DNA of 52,934 nt from Naasia sp. Its GTDB lineage: Bacteria > Actinomycetota > Actinomycetes > Actinomycetales > Microbacteriaceae. A program made the translations under genes and the position numbers. Shown here piece after piece: positions 24,538 to 33,834 of the stretch. The notes below the pieces were generated by a model. The model made no database searches and was not told where the DNA came from. It saw only the letters and a list, made by a program, of their open reading frames with translations. Numbering within the stretch: position 1 is the stretch's first letter; every line of letters begins with the position of its first letter. The stretch is from contig JAODAX010000085.1 in assembly GCA_025463675.1 (NCBI GenBank), positions 1 to 52,934 of the forward strand, given 5' to 3'.

Positions 24538-27500
24538 ATGTTCGTCCGTGGAGGAGTGGTGCACTACAGCGCCAGCGACCTGACCAACGCCGTGAAGTGC
24601 GAGTGGGCCCTGATGCGGCTGCTCGACGCGAAGCTCGGGCGCATTCCGGCCGTCGAGGAGCCGGAGGACGCGATGCTGCTGCGCGCCGGTGAACTCGGCA
24701 ACATCCACGAGGCCCGCACGCTCGAGGCCTACCGCGAGCGCTTCGGCGAGCACACACCCAGCCGCCCGGGCGGGGTTGCCGAGATCGGGCGGCCCGAGCC
24801 GTCCACCGACGCGGTCGCCCTGCGCGCCGCCATGGCCGAGACGGTCCGCGCGATGCGGGACGGCGCCGACGTCGTCTTCCAGGGCACCTTCTACGACGGC
24901 CGGTTCGTCGGCTTCGCTGACTTCCTGGTCCGCATTGACGACGCCGTAACCACCGCCGACTCACCCAACGTCCTGCCCGGCGCCGATTCCCCGGGCAGTG
25001 CTCCCGCCTCCGGATTCGCCTACGAGGTCTACGACACCAAGCTGGCCCGGAAGGCGAAGATCTCCGCCCTGCTGCAGCTTGCGGCGTACGCGCTGCAGCT
25101 GCGCGCGCTCGGCATCCCCGTCGGCGACCGCGTGCACCTGCTGCTCGGCGACGGCAGCACCTCCACTCACCGGCTGGATGAGATCCTCCCCGTCTACGCC
25201 GACCGCTCCGCACGGCTGCTGCGGATGATCGACGAGCGGGTCGCCGACAGCGGGCCCCTGCCGTGGGGAGCCGACGGCTACACCGCGTGCGGGCGGTGCG
25301 CAGCGTGCACGGAGCAGGTGGAAGCGCGCCGCGACGTGCTGCTCGTCGCCCGCCTCACCACCGGACAGCGCAAGCGCCTCGCCGACGCGGGCATCACCAC
25401 CATCGACCAGCTCGCCGCCAGCGAGGGCGACATCCTCGGCATCGGCCCCGCCACGCTCGCGAAGCTGCGGGACCAGGCCTGGATGCAACTCTCGGTTCTG
25501 CCGAGCGACGGGACACCGAGCGAGGCGGCTCCGAGCGACGAGCCGCACGCGGTGCGCTACCGCGTGCACGACGCCACCGGCCTGTCCGCCCTGCCCGCGC
25601 CCGACGGTGGCGACATCTTTTTCGACTTCGAGGGCGATCCGCTCTGGACGGACGGCGACCCGCGGTTCTGGGGTCTCGAGTACCTGTTCGGCGTCATCGA
25701 CCACGACGGCGAGCAGGAGCACTTCCGGCCGTTCTGGGCGCACGACCGCGCCGAGGAGAAGGAGGCGCTGCTCGCCTTCCTGCACTACGTCGCCGAGCGC
25801 CGCGCTCGTCACCCGCGCATGCACATCTACCACTACGCCGACTACGAGCGCAGCCACCTGCAGCAGCTGTGCGCCCGGCACGGCGTGGGCGAGGCGATCC
25901 TCGACGAGCTGCTCCGCGAGCACGTGTTCGTCGACCTCTACCCGATCGTCACCCAGAGCATCCGCATCTCCGAGCGCTCGTACAGCCTGAAGAAGCTCGA
26001 GCCGCTGTACATGGGGGCCGAGTTGCGGCGTAGCGACGTCACCACCGCCGCCGACTCGATCGTCGCCTACGTCGATTACACGGTGCTCCGCGACACCGGG
26101 CGCACCGCGGAGGCCGACGCGAAGCTCGCCGAGATCGAGGAGTACAACCGCTACGACTGCGTGTCGACGCTGCGGCTGCGCGATTGGCTGCTCGCCCGCG
26201 CCGACGAGGCGGGCGTCGGCCGCCGGCTCGCCCCGCCGCCCGAGGAGCCAGCCGACCGCGAGCTCGCCCGGCGCGAGGACCAGGTCCGCGACCTGCTGCT
26301 CGAGCCCATCGAGGGCGTACCGGCGCTCGACCGCAGTCCCGACCAGCAAGCGCTCGCCCTCGCCGCCGCGGCCATCGAATACCACAGCCGGGAGGCGAAG
26401 ACCTACTGGTGGGAGCACTTCAACCGCCAGATCGCGCCGCTCGAGGAGTGGGCCGACACCCGCGACGTCCTCATCGTCGACTCGGCCGAGGTGGTCACCC
26501 CGTGGCACCGGGGCGAGCGCAAGAAGTCGGACAGCCGCGTGCTCCGGCTCCGCGGCCGGCTCGCCCCCGCCAGCCGGCTCGATGTCGGGGCCAACCCGCA
26601 CATCATGTACGCCGACCCGGTGCCCGGCGGCTGCTCGCCCGTGCCGGCCGGTCAGCGCGGCGAGCACAACCGCGTCAGGGTGCTCTCCGTCACCCCGGGC
26701 GAGGTGACGACGGAGGTCCTGCTCGAGGAGAGCACCGGGGAGGAGAACGCGAACTGGCAGGATCTGCCGATGGCTCTGACGCCGGGCTCGCCCATCCCGA
26801 CGGCCGCCCAGCGCACCGCCATCCTCGAGTGGGGTGGGGAGGTGGCCGCGGGTCTGCCCACGATGCCGGTCGGGGCCAGCCTCGACCTCCTCCGCCGCGC
26901 CGAGCCGCGCCTGCGCAACGGCGGCCGGCTCGCCGAGGCGGCGCCGGACACCTCCGCCGCGATTGTCGACTCGCTCCTGCGGCTCGAGCACTCCTACCTC
27001 GCGGTGCAGGGGCCGCCCGGGTCGGGCAAGACGTACGTCGGCGCGAAGGTCATCGCCCGCCTGGTCCGCGAGCATGGCTGGGCGGTCGGCGTGGTGGCGC
27101 AGTCGCACGAGGTGGTCGAGAACCTGCTGCGCCGCATCGTCGACCTCGGGGTGGAGGTGGGGCGGGTGGCGAAGAAGGCGCCGCACGCCGGCTACGAGAC
27201 GGCACCCGAATGGACGGTGCTCACCAAGAACCCCGAGGTGATGCAGTTCGTGATCGCCAACCGACGGCACGGCATGGTGCTCGGCGGTACCGCGTGGGAC
27301 TTCGCGAACGCGGGCAAGGTGCCCCGCAACAGCCTCGACCTGCTCGTGATCGACGAGGCGGGCCAGTTCTCGCTCGCCAACACCATCGCGGTGGGGGTCA
27401 GCGCGCGCCGGCTGCTGCTCCTCGGCGACCCGCAGCAGCTGCCGCAGGTCAGCCAGGGTCTGCACCCGGAGCCGATCGACGAGTCGGCGCTCGGCTGGCT

Positions 27501-28149
27501 CTCCGACGGGCACGACGTGCTGCCCGCCGGACTCGGCTACTTCCTCGACCAGAGCTGGCGGATGCATCCGGAGCTCTGCCGCGCGGTCTCGGAGTTCGCC
27601 TACGAGGGCCGCCTCACCTCGCGCATCCCGGAGACGACCGACCGGCTGCTCGAGGGCGTCGCGCCCGGCGTGGTCCCGGTTCCGGTGGCAGCCACCGGCA
27701 ACTCCATCGAGTCGCCCGAGGAGGCCGCACGGGTGGTGGAGCTCGTGCGGGCGCACGTGGGCCTCACCTGGACCGACCCCCAGCTCGGCAGGTTCGCCGA
27801 CCCGCTCCGGCCCTCGGACGTCATCGTGGTCGCCCCCTACAACGCGCAGGTCGAGCGGCTGCGCGCCGCCCTCGACGAGGCGGGCTTCCGGGAGACCCCG
27901 GTGGGCACGGTCGACAAATTCCAGGGGCAGGAGGCAGCGGTCGCCATCGTGTCACTCACCGCGTCGAGCGCCGACGAAGTGCCGCGCGGCATCACCTTCC
28001 TGCTGCTGCGCAACCGGCTGAACGTCGCAATTTCCCGCGCGAAGTGGACGGCGTACCTCGTGCACTCCCCCGGTCTGCGCGACTTCCTGCCGCGCACGCC
28101 GCAGGGCCTCGCCGAACTCAGCGGCTTCCTGCGCCTCACCAGCGGGTAG
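24538..28149 (+). CDS. TM0106-type RecB-like nuclease fused to Upf1-like SF1 helicase
   Basis: A 1203-residue protein. Order: a PD-(D/E)xK nuclease (GRFVGFADFLVRIDD near 124, YDTKLARKAKISALLQLAAY near 164); a helix-hairpin-helix-like stretch (LADAGITTIDQLAASEGDIL); an RNase H-like 3'-5' exonuclease (FDFEGDP near 362, later YNRYDC); and an SF1 helicase (GPPGSGKT at 825, DEAGQ at 939, VDKFQGQEAAVAIVSL, NVAISRAKW at 1162). It matches the TM0106-family RecB-like nucleases. ATG 24538 follows GGAAGGAGGGG. It probably acts on structured DNA or RNA ends in repair or defence; the substrate is unknown. Confidence 0.85.
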   Translation: MFVRGGVVHYSASDLTNAVKCEWALMRLLDAKLGRIPAVEEPEDAMLLRAGELGNIHEARTLEAYRERFGEHTPSRPGGVAEIGRPEPSTDAVALRAAMAETVRAMRDGADVVFQGTFYDGRFVGFADFLVRIDDAVTTADSPNVLPGADSPGSAPASGFAYEVYDTKLARKAKISALLQLAAYALQLRALGIPVGDRVHLLLGDGSTSTHRLDEILPVYADRSARLLRMIDERVADSGPLPWGADGYTACGRCAACTEQVEARRDVLLVARLTTGQRKRLADAGITTIDQLAASEGDILGIGPATLAKLRDQAWMQLSVLPSDGTPSEAAPSDEPHAVRYRVHDATGLSALPAPDGGDIFFDFEGDPLWTDGDPRFWGLEYLFGVIDHDGEQEHFRPFWAHDRAEEKEALLAFLHYVAERRARHPRMHIYHYADYERSHLQQLCARHGVGEAILDELLREHVFVDLYPIVTQSIRISERSYSLKKLEPLYMGAELRRSDVTTAADSIVAYVDYTVLRDTGRTAEADAKLAEIEEYNRYDCVSTLRLRDWLLARADEAGVGRRLAPPPEEPADRELARREDQVRDLLLEPIEGVPALDRSPDQQALALAAAAIEYHSREAKTYWWEHFNRQIAPLEEWADTRDVLIVDSAEVVTPWHRGERKKSDSRVLRLRGRLAPASRLDVGANPHIMYADPVPGGCSPVPAGQRGEHNRVRVLSVTPGEVTTEVLLEESTGEENANWQDLPMALTPGSPIPTAAQRTAILEWGGEVAAGLPTMPVGASLDLLRRAEPRLRNGGRLAEAAPDTSAAIVDSLLRLEHSYLAVQGPPGSGKTYVGAKVIARLVREHGWAVGVVAQSHEVVENLLRRIVDLGVEVGRVAKKAPHAGYETAPEWTVLTKNPEVMQFVIANRRHGMVLGGTAWDFANAGKVPRNSLDLLVIDEAGQFSLANTIAVGVSARRLLLLGDPQQLPQVSQGLHPEPIDESALGWLSDGHDVLPAGLGYFLDQSWRMHPELCRAVSEFAYEGRLTSRIPETTDRLLEGVAPGVVPVPVAATGNSIESPEEAARVVELVRAHVGLTWTDPQLGRFADPLRPSDVIVVAPYNAQVERLRAALDEAGFRETPVGTVDKFQGQEAAVAIVSLTASSADEVPRGITFLLLRNRLNVAISRAKWTAYLVHSPGLRDFLPRTPQGLAELSGFLRLTSG

Positions 28150-28232
28150 AAGCGGGCGGCTGGGAGGTCAACCCCCTGCCCTCACCCCCTGATGCGCGTT
28201 GGCTGAGGGAACCCCAACTGAAGGAGAGCCGC

Positions 28233-29375
28233 GTGAAGGCCCTGGTGTTCAAGAAGCCGTACGAAGTGCAGGTCGAGCAGGTCGACGACCCCAAGATCGA
28301 GCAGCCGCTCGACGCCGTCATCCGCATCACCAGTGCCAACATCTGCGGCTCCGACCTCCACCCCTACGAGGGCCGATCCCCGCTCGACGCGGGAATGGTG
28401 CTCGGCCACGAGAACATGGGCATCGTCGAAGAGGTCGGCCCCGGGGTGGAGCGGATCAAGGTCGGCGACCGGGTCTCCGTCCCGTTCAACATCGCCTGCG
28501 GAACCTGTCGCAACTGCAACAACGGCTTCACGAGCGCCTGCCTCCGCGCGAACCCGTCCGGCAACCCGGGCGCCGGCTACGGCTACCCGCAGATGGGCCC
28601 GTACTGGGGCGGCCAGGCGGAGTACCTGCGGGTGCCGTGGGCCGACTTCAACCTGCTCGAGCTGCCAGCGGGCACCGAGTGGGAGAACGACTTCACGATG
28701 CTCTCCGACATCTTGCCCACCGGGTACCACGGCACCGAGCTGGCAGGCCTCAAGCCCGGGGAGACGATCGCGATCTTCGGCGCGGGCCCGGTCGGGCTGA
28801 TGGCCGCGCTGAGCGCCAACATCCGCGGCGCCTCGCAGACCTTCGTCGTCGACAAGGAGCCGGACCGGCTGGCCCTCGCCGAACGGCTCGGCGCGACGGC
28901 GATCGACTTCTCGAAAGTCGACGTGGAGGAGGCGATTCTCGAGCACACCGACGGCTTCGGCGTCGACACCGGCGTGGAGGCCGTCGGCTTCCAGGCCCAC
29001 GACCACACCGGGCAGGAGCACCCGGAGATGGTGCTCGACAACCTCGTCAACGTGGTCCGGGCGACCGGCCGGATCGGCGTCGTCGGCGTGTACGTGCCGG
29101 ACGACCCGCAGTCGCCGAGCCCCATGGCCGGCGACGGCCGGATCGGCTTCGACTTCGGTGCCGCGTTCGAGAAGGGCATCAGGATCGCCACCGGGCAATG
29201 CCCGGTGAAGCGCTACAACCGGGAGCTGCGGGATCTGATCATCCGCGGCAAGGCCTCGCCCGGCCTCATCGTCTCGCAGGAGATCGGCCTCGACGAGATG
29301 CCCGACGCATACTCGCGATTCGACAAGCGCGAGGACGGGTGGACGAAGGTCGTCATGCACCCGACCGCCGCCTGA
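28233..29375 (+). CDS. Zinc-dependent alcohol dehydrogenase, FdhA-like
   Basis: A 380-residue medium-chain dehydrogenase. The catalytic zinc site is CGSDLHPYEG with GHENMG, the structural zinc motif is CGTCRNCNNGFTSAC, and the NAD-binding motif is IAIFGAGPVGLMAALSA. Length and the GYGYPQMGPYWGGQAEYLRV region fit glutathione-independent formaldehyde dehydrogenase/zinc ADH. AAGGAG lies 6 bases before GTG 28233. A small acidic protein gene follows after 16 bases. Confidence 0.87.
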   Translation: MKALVFKKPYEVQVEQVDDPKIEQPLDAVIRITSANICGSDLHPYEGRSPLDAGMVLGHENMGIVEEVGPGVERIKVGDRVSVPFNIACGTCRNCNNGFTSACLRANPSGNPGAGYGYPQMGPYWGGQAEYLRVPWADFNLLELPAGTEWENDFTMLSDILPTGYHGTELAGLKPGETIAIFGAGPVGLMAALSANIRGASQTFVVDKEPDRLALAERLGATAIDFSKVDVEEAILEHTDGFGVDTGVEAVGFQAHDHTGQEHPEMVLDNLVNVVRATGRIGVVGVYVPDDPQSPSPMAGDGRIGFDFGAAFEKGIRIATGQCPVKRYNRELRDLIIRGKASPGLIVSQEIGLDEMPDAYSRFDKREDGWTKVVMHPTAA

Positions 29376-29391
29376 GCAGGGAGGACCGAAG

Positions 29392-29667
29392 ATGAACCTC
29401 TCCGACACCGACTCCTCCGCCGACCAGCCGGAGAGCGAGCGGCCGACGGTCGCGTCCATGGCGACCGTAGCCTCCACCTCCGACGACGTCGAGGCGGCCA
29501 ACCCGACCCACCCCGACCGGCCCGTCGGCGTCAACGTCGACACCGCCGACATCGGCACCGCGGTCAGCGACTCGGAGGACGCCGCCGCCGCGCAGGGCAT
29601 GGCCGCCGACGACGAGGAGGCACTCGGCGCGGCCCAGACGGACGCGGCCGCCAGCCGCGACGCGTAG
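29392..29667 (+). CDS. Small acidic disordered protein
   Basis: A 91-residue protein rich in Asp, Glu, Ala, Ser and Thr, with no Cys and no clear fold (ends AAASRDA). GGGAGGACCGAAG precedes ATG 29392. It is downstream of the zinc dehydrogenase, probably in the same transcript. It resembles the other tiny acidic proteins at 31, 37.6 and 47.2-47.9 kb in composition only, not in alignable sequence. No function is assigned. Confidence 0.6.
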   Translation: MNLSDTDSSADQPESERPTVASMATVASTSDDVEAANPTHPDRPVGVNVDTADIGTAVSDSEDAAAAQGMAADDEEALGAAQTDAAASRDA

Positions 29668-29685
29668 CGCCGGCTCCCGCCGGCT

Positions 29686-29747
29686 GACGGCAACGCTCCG
29701 GCCGACGGCAACCGCAGAACGGTGCCGTCAGGCCGGAGCGTTGCCGG
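29686..29747. terminator. Long palindrome between convergent genes
   Basis: GACGGCAACGCTCCGGCC (29686-29703) pairs with GGCCGGAGCGTTGCCGG (29731-29747), and the stem continues through GACGGCA/TGCCGTCA with one bulge. It sits between the acidic protein gene and the convergent MBL gene, so it probably ends transcripts from both sides. Confidence 0.6.
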
Positions 29748-29763
29748 TTAGGGCTGCCCTCCC

Positions 29764-30552
29764 CTAGTGGGCGCCGGCGGCGCGCGCCTTGTGCACGGCG
29801 CGCGCGACGCCATCGCGCCACGGCTCGCCGTGCCCGGGGAAGACCATTCGGGCGCCGGTCTCCGCGAGCGCCTCCAAGGAGGCGAGGGCCTGCAGGGTGT
29901 CGGCGGTCGCCGCGGCCGCGACGATCTGCGGGCCCCGGCCACCGGTGTACGGGTCGAGCGTGACGAGCGCGTCGCCGCTCAGCAGCACGTCGTGGGCCGG
30001 CAGGTAGAGGCCGCAGTGGCCGAACGTGTGGCCGGGGCTGAACACCACCGTGGGGTGCCCCGGCACGTCCAGAACCTCGCCGGGCGCGTAGTACTGAAGC
30101 TCGTCGACGCCCGGCACGGTGAACGCGCCGGCGCGCGCCATCGCCCCGAGGATCGGGATCGCCCGCGGATGCTCGATCGGATAGAGCGACCGGGCCCGCT
30201 CGTGTGCGTAGCGGTACGGGTGCCGGGCGATGTAGGCCTCGTGCGGATGCGCCCAAATCGGCACCTGCCACTCGTCCCGGATGCGCCGGGCGAAGCCGAG
30301 GTGGTCGAAATGCGCGTGGGTGAGGACCAGGGCCTTCACCTTGTCCGGGCCGGCCCCGATCGCCGTGAGCGCCTGGTGCAGTAGCGGCCAGGTGGCGGGC
30401 AGTGCGGCGTCCACGATGGTGACCTCGCCGGCCTCCTCGAGGAGGTAGCAGTTGACGTGCGCATGGTGCAGCCGGTGCACGCCCGGGGCGATGTTGCGGG
30501 TCAGCGACGCGTTCCGCCGCCGCTCGCTCGTCGATGATTCCGTGATCAGCAT
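29764..30552 (-). CDS. MBL-fold metallo-hydrolase
   Basis: A 262-residue metallo-beta-lactamase-fold enzyme. Zinc-binding motif THAHFDH (His79, His81, Asp83, His84), then SPGHTFGHCGLYLP, LLSGDAL and FPGHGEPW supply the remaining ligands. The family includes lactonases, glyoxalases and thioesterases; the substrate is not evident. It is monocistronic and starts at 30552. Confidence 0.85.
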   Translation of the reverse strand: MLITESSTSERRRNASLTRNIAPGVHRLHHAHVNCYLLEEAGEVTIVDAALPATWPLLHQALTAIGAGPDKVKALVLTHAHFDHLGFARRIRDEWQVPIWAHPHEAYIARHPYRYAHERARSLYPIEHPRAIPILGAMARAGAFTVPGVDELQYYAPGEVLDVPGHPTVVFSPGHTFGHCGLYLPAHDVLLSGDALVTLDPYTGGRGPQIVAAAATADTLQALASLEALAETGARMVFPGHGEPWRDGVARAVHKARAAGAH

Positions 30553-30786
30553 GAGTCCTCCCGAAGCTTGGCCCTCACGCTAAGCGGCCCGCCACGAGTG
30601 CATCAGGGGCTTGCGTCGACGCTCGCCTCGCGTCTGCCGGGCGGCAGGGCCGAGCGCGTCGGCACCATTCGACGCCCATGGGAGGTGTTGCGGGCGCTGC
30701 GCAACCCCTCCCCTGGATTCACCAGGCTCCCAGGAAGCGGAGCAAACCTGGAGGCTGCACATGTCCGACAAGCGATTGGAGTGGCC

Positions 30787-30957
30787 ATGGGTATCGGAGA
30801 CAAGATCGGAAACGCCGCCGAAGAGGCGAAGGGAAAGGTCAAGGAAGGTGTGGGCCATCACACCGACAACCCCGGCCTCGAGGCAGAGGGCAAGGGCGAC
30901 CAGACGAAGGCCGACCTCAAGCAGGCCGGCGAGAACGTGAAGGACGCCTTCAAGTAG
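30787..30957 (+). CDS. CsbD-family stress protein
   Basis: A 56-residue protein MGIGDKIGNAAEEAKGKVKE, charged and helical, fits the CsbD family, which is induced by general stress in many bacteria and has no defined biochemical role. TTGGAG lies before ATG 30787. An out-of-frame ATG at 30761 has a better GGAGG, but its frame gives an Arg-rich peptide that is not credible. It lies in a stress-like block with the next two genes. Confidence 0.85.
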   Translation: MGIGDKIGNAAEEAKGKVKEGVGHHTDNPGLEAEGKGDQTKADLKQAGENVKDAFK

Positions 30958-31061
30958 AGGCTCCGGCAGAAGGGCCATCGGGATTCCGGTGGCCCTTCTG
31001 CATATCCGGTGTCGGCACTGCACGCCCGCCGGAGGGAATGACCGGGTATGGGAGGGAACGC

Positions 31062-31298
31062 ATGTCTTCGCAGGGATCGAATCACTCCAATCCGCAACTC
31101 GACGAGCAGATGAAGCACGAGGCCCAGCCGATCGTGCAGGGCCACGGGCCCGCACACGTCGAGGAGTGGCGTCAGACCGTCGCCTACCCGGACGACACCG
31201 ACAGCCCCGAGGCCGCGTCCGGGATCACCGGGAACCTCCAGAAGGCGTCGGACGACGTCGCGAGCGGCGAGGTCACGGAAGCCGAGGACCGCGCCTAG
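31062..31298 (+). CDS. Small hydrophilic protein
   Basis: A 78-residue polar protein (MSSQGSNHSNPQLDEQMKHE, then EEWRQTVAYPDDTDSPEAA) with no membrane segment and no Cys. GGGAGGGAACGC precedes ATG 31062. It lies 104 bases after csbD and 44 bases before the Rv2629-like gene, suggesting a shared stress regulon. The family name is not known to me. Confidence 0.65.
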   Translation: MSSQGSNHSNPQLDEQMKHEAQPIVQGHGPAHVEEWRQTVAYPDDTDSPEAASGITGNLQKASDDVASGEVTEAEDRA

Positions 31299-31342
31299 CG
31301 GGCCCGCGTCCTGCCACAGACCCAAGTCAGAAGGAGGACACG

Positions 31343-32497
31343 ATGACAGGACCGAACAGCCATGCGACGGTCGTCCTGCCGGAGCTCTCGGCGGCGCTCC
31401 GGCAGGGCGGGTGGTGGATCACCATCTACACCGACGCGTCGATGGACACCGAGGACCCGCGGGGCGTCGACCAGGCGCGCCGGCGTGGGGTGCTCAACCA
31501 GCTGCAGCAGCGTGGGGTCCCGGACGACCAGATCGTGACGCTGTCGGAAGCGCTGGCAGGCACCGAGGGGATCCCGAGCCCGGCGAGCCGCTACCTGCTG
31601 ATGTGCGACGGAGCGATCGTGCACAGCCAGGTGCTGCCCGGGGAGCTGGTCGGCCCCCAGGTCGTGGAAGCCGGCCCCGTGCCGCATCTCGTGCCGCTGC
31701 TGCGGCATCGCGGCGATGAGATCTCCTACCTGGTCGTCGAGGCGGGGCGCGACGGCGGCGAGGTGAGCGTGTACCGCTCCACCTCCGCGGCGCCCGAGGA
31801 CACCGACGCCGTCCAGGGCCGCACGGACACCCTGAAGAAGGTGCGGGGCGGCGGCTGGGCGCACCTGCGCTGGCAGCGTCACACCGAAGCCATCTGGAAG
31901 CAGACGGAGAGCGAGCTGGCGGCGGCAGTCGAAGGCCTGGCCGCCGAGCACAGCCCGCGCCTCATCGTCGTATCCGGCGACGTGCGGGCGCGCCAGTACC
32001 TCAAGGAGCAGCTGTCCAGCCGCAGCCAGGACCTGGTCGCCGAGCTGAACGCGAACACGCGCGGCGACGGCGCATCCGAGGAGACCCTCGACGACTTCGT
32101 GCGCGCCCGGCTCGAGGAGCTCGCCGAGGCCGACCTCCGGCACGACCTCGACCGTCTCGCCACGGAACTGGGGAGGGACGGCGGGGCCGCGGAGCGTGGC
32201 ATCGGCTGGACCGTGCACACTCTCCGCCAGGCGCAGGTGCAGGTCCTGTTCATCGACCCGGACACGCTCGCGGACAAGACGCTTCTCGCTCTCGACAGCG
32301 AACCCTGGGTCGCCGCGGCCCCAGAGGATGCCGAGCCGGCGAAAGCCATCGGCGACGTGCCGGCCGCGGAGGCGCTCGTGCGCGCGGCCGTCCTCACCGA
32401 CGCCTCGGTCCGCCTGGTCCCGAGGGTCCTCCTGCCGGACAGCGCCGGGGCGGCTGGGCTCCTTCGCTGGGGTACCGCGGCGCCTACCGGCGGCTGA
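31343..32497 (+). CDS. Rv2629/Balon-type ribosome-associated protein (Vms1-like fold)
   Basis: A 384-residue protein with features of the bacterial eRF1/Vms1-like family: an N-terminal domain (WWITIYTDASMDTEDPRGVD), a middle domain with GGGWAHLRWQRHTEAIWKQT, then SPRLIVVSGDVRARQYLKEQ, and a C-terminal domain with QAQVQVLFIDPD. Family members include mycobacterial Rv2629 and the Balon hibernation factors, which bind the ribosomal A site in resting cells. AAGGAGG lies just before ATG 31343. Its place next to CsbD fits dormancy or stress. The assignment is by motif recall, not by search. Confidence 0.78.
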   Translation: MTGPNSHATVVLPELSAALRQGGWWITIYTDASMDTEDPRGVDQARRRGVLNQLQQRGVPDDQIVTLSEALAGTEGIPSPASRYLLMCDGAIVHSQVLPGELVGPQVVEAGPVPHLVPLLRHRGDEISYLVVEAGRDGGEVSVYRSTSAAPEDTDAVQGRTDTLKKVRGGGWAHLRWQRHTEAIWKQTESELAAAVEGLAAEHSPRLIVVSGDVRARQYLKEQLSSRSQDLVAELNANTRGDGASEETLDDFVRARLEELAEADLRHDLDRLATELGRDGGAAERGIGWTVHTLRQAQVQVLFIDPDTLADKTLLALDSEPWVAAAPEDAEPAKAIGDVPAAEALVRAAVLTDASVRLVPRVLLPDSAGAAGLLRWGTAAPTGG

Positions 32498-32504
32498 CGC
32501 CGAC

Positions 32505-32552
32505 GCGGTGCGGCCGGGACTCGCAGGCAACGTCCGGTCTCGGCCGCACCGC
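32505..32552 (+). terminator. Hairpin terminator after the Rv2629-like gene
   Basis: Perfect 12-base arms GCGGTGCGGCCG (32505-32516) and CGGCCGCACCGC (32541-32552), with further pairing outside, start 8 bases after the stop codon. There is no T-run. Confidence 0.6.
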
Positions 32553-32578
32553 GCGTCCGACGTCGCAGAATGGGACGC

Positions 32579-33619
32579 ATGCGCATTCCCGACGCCCGTG
32601 GACCGGCCAGCGCCCAGCTGACGGCGCTTCTCGCCGACAGCGGCGGCACCCTCGAAGATCGGACGGCACTCCGACCGGCGGTCGACGCCGCGATCGCCGA
32701 CGCGGCGGACGTCGTGCGCGACGATGACCTGCAGCTCACCCTGTTCCTCCTCTACGAGCTCGCTTACGGCGGCGTCGACGGTGGCGACTCCCTCGAGTGG
32801 GACCCTGCCCTGCTGGATGCGCGCGCCGTGATCGAGAGGGCCCTCGAGACGGCGCTCCGGGCCCGGGTGAGCGTGCCCCCACCGCCCTCGCCGGATGCGG
32901 AGTCGGTCGCTGCGGCGCTCTTCGCGCTCACCGGCGAAGACGCCGGTCCGAGCCTCGCGCGCTACGTCGCGAAGAAGGCGACAGAGGAGCAGTTCCGCGA
33001 ACTCCTCGTGCTGCGCTCCGTCTACGCGCTGAAGGAGGCGGACCCGCAGAGCTGGGCGATCCCCCGGCTGCACGGACGCGCGAAGGCAGCGCTCGTCGAG
33101 GTGCTCGCCGACGAGTACGGCGACGGTCGCCCGCACCGGATGCACTCGGCGATCTTCGCCGGCGCGATGGCGGGCGCAGGGCTCGACAGCCGCTACGGCA
33201 CCTACCTGGACGCGGTGCCGGCGCTGACGCTCGCATCGGTCAACGTCATGTCGCTGTTCGGGCTGCACCGGCGCCTCCGGGGGGCGTCGGTGGGCCTGTT
33301 CGCCGCCTACGAGATGACCTCGTCGCTGCCGAACCGGCAGTACGGCAACGGGGCGCGCCGGCTCGGCTACGGCGAGGACGTCACCTGGTACTTCGACGAA
33401 CACGTGGAAGCGGACGCGGTGCACGAGCAGATCGCCGCGCGCGACCTCGCCGGCGGGCTGGTCGAGGCGGAGCCGGAGCTACTCGGGGACGTTCTCTTCG
33501 GTGCCGCGGCGGGCCTGACAGTCGACGGGTGGTCGGGCGGGGACGTGCACGCCGCCTGGACGAGCGGCCGGTCGGCGCTGCGCCGGGCCCTGCCCGCGGT
33601 CGCCGCCGCGGGGCCGTGA
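32579..33619 (+). CDS. Iron-containing redox enzyme, haem-oxygenase-like fold
   Basis: A 346-residue all-helical protein of the iron-containing redox enzyme family. Signature-like segments are LTLFLLYELAYGG, EEQFRELLVLRSVY, DEYGDGRPHRMHSAIFAGAM and FDEHVEADAVHEQIAARD, which carry Glu and His residues typical of a di-iron or iron site. The start is ATG 32579, with 32570 also possible. Its TGA overlaps the GTG of the CDGSH gene. The substrate is unknown; pairing with an Fe-S protein suggests electron supply. Confidence 0.82.
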   Translation: MRIPDARGPASAQLTALLADSGGTLEDRTALRPAVDAAIADAADVVRDDDLQLTLFLLYELAYGGVDGGDSLEWDPALLDARAVIERALETALRARVSVPPPPSPDAESVAAALFALTGEDAGPSLARYVAKKATEEQFRELLVLRSVYALKEADPQSWAIPRLHGRAKAALVEVLADEYGDGRPHRMHSAIFAGAMAGAGLDSRYGTYLDAVPALTLASVNVMSLFGLHRRLRGASVGLFAAYEMTSSLPNRQYGNGARRLGYGEDVTWYFDEHVEADAVHEQIAARDLAGGLVEAEPELLGDVLFGAAAGLTVDGWSGGDVHAAWTSGRSALRRALPAVAAAGP

Positions 33620-33831
33620 CGGCGCCCAACCTGGGCCGGCGGGACGACGGCGAGATCATCGCCTGCCCGGACGGCCCCTTCCTCGTCCGCGGGCCGGTGG
33701 AGATCCTGCTGCCGGACGGGACGCCGCTCCCCCGCACGCGACGCACCGTCGCGCTGTGCCGCTGCGGCCTGTCGACGATCAAGCCCTACTGCGACGGCAC
33801 CCACAAGGCGTCCGGCTTCCGCACCACCTGA
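33616..33831 (+). CDS. CDGSH iron-sulfur domain protein
   Basis: A 71-residue protein ending CRCGLSTIKPYCDGTHKASG, the CDGSH motif: three Cys and one His hold a 2Fe-2S cluster. The GTG start overlaps the previous stop (GTGA), so it is coupled to the haem-oxygenase-like enzyme and is probably its redox partner. Family A palindrome 2 begins 4 bases after its stop. Confidence 0.9.
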   Translation: MTAPNLGRRDDGEIIACPDGPFLVRGPVEILLPDGTPLPRTRRTVALCRCGLSTIKPYCDGTHKASGFRTT

Positions 33832-33834
33832 AGG

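Noticed and set aside
24961-27756. 931-codon frame opposite the nuclease-helicase
   Set aside because: Shadow frame; no recognisable motif and the plus-strand protein is continuous.
30761-30940. Upstream ATG with good GGAGG overlapping csbD
   Set aside because: Frame gives an Arg-rich peptide; CsbD sequence is in the other frame from ATG 30787.
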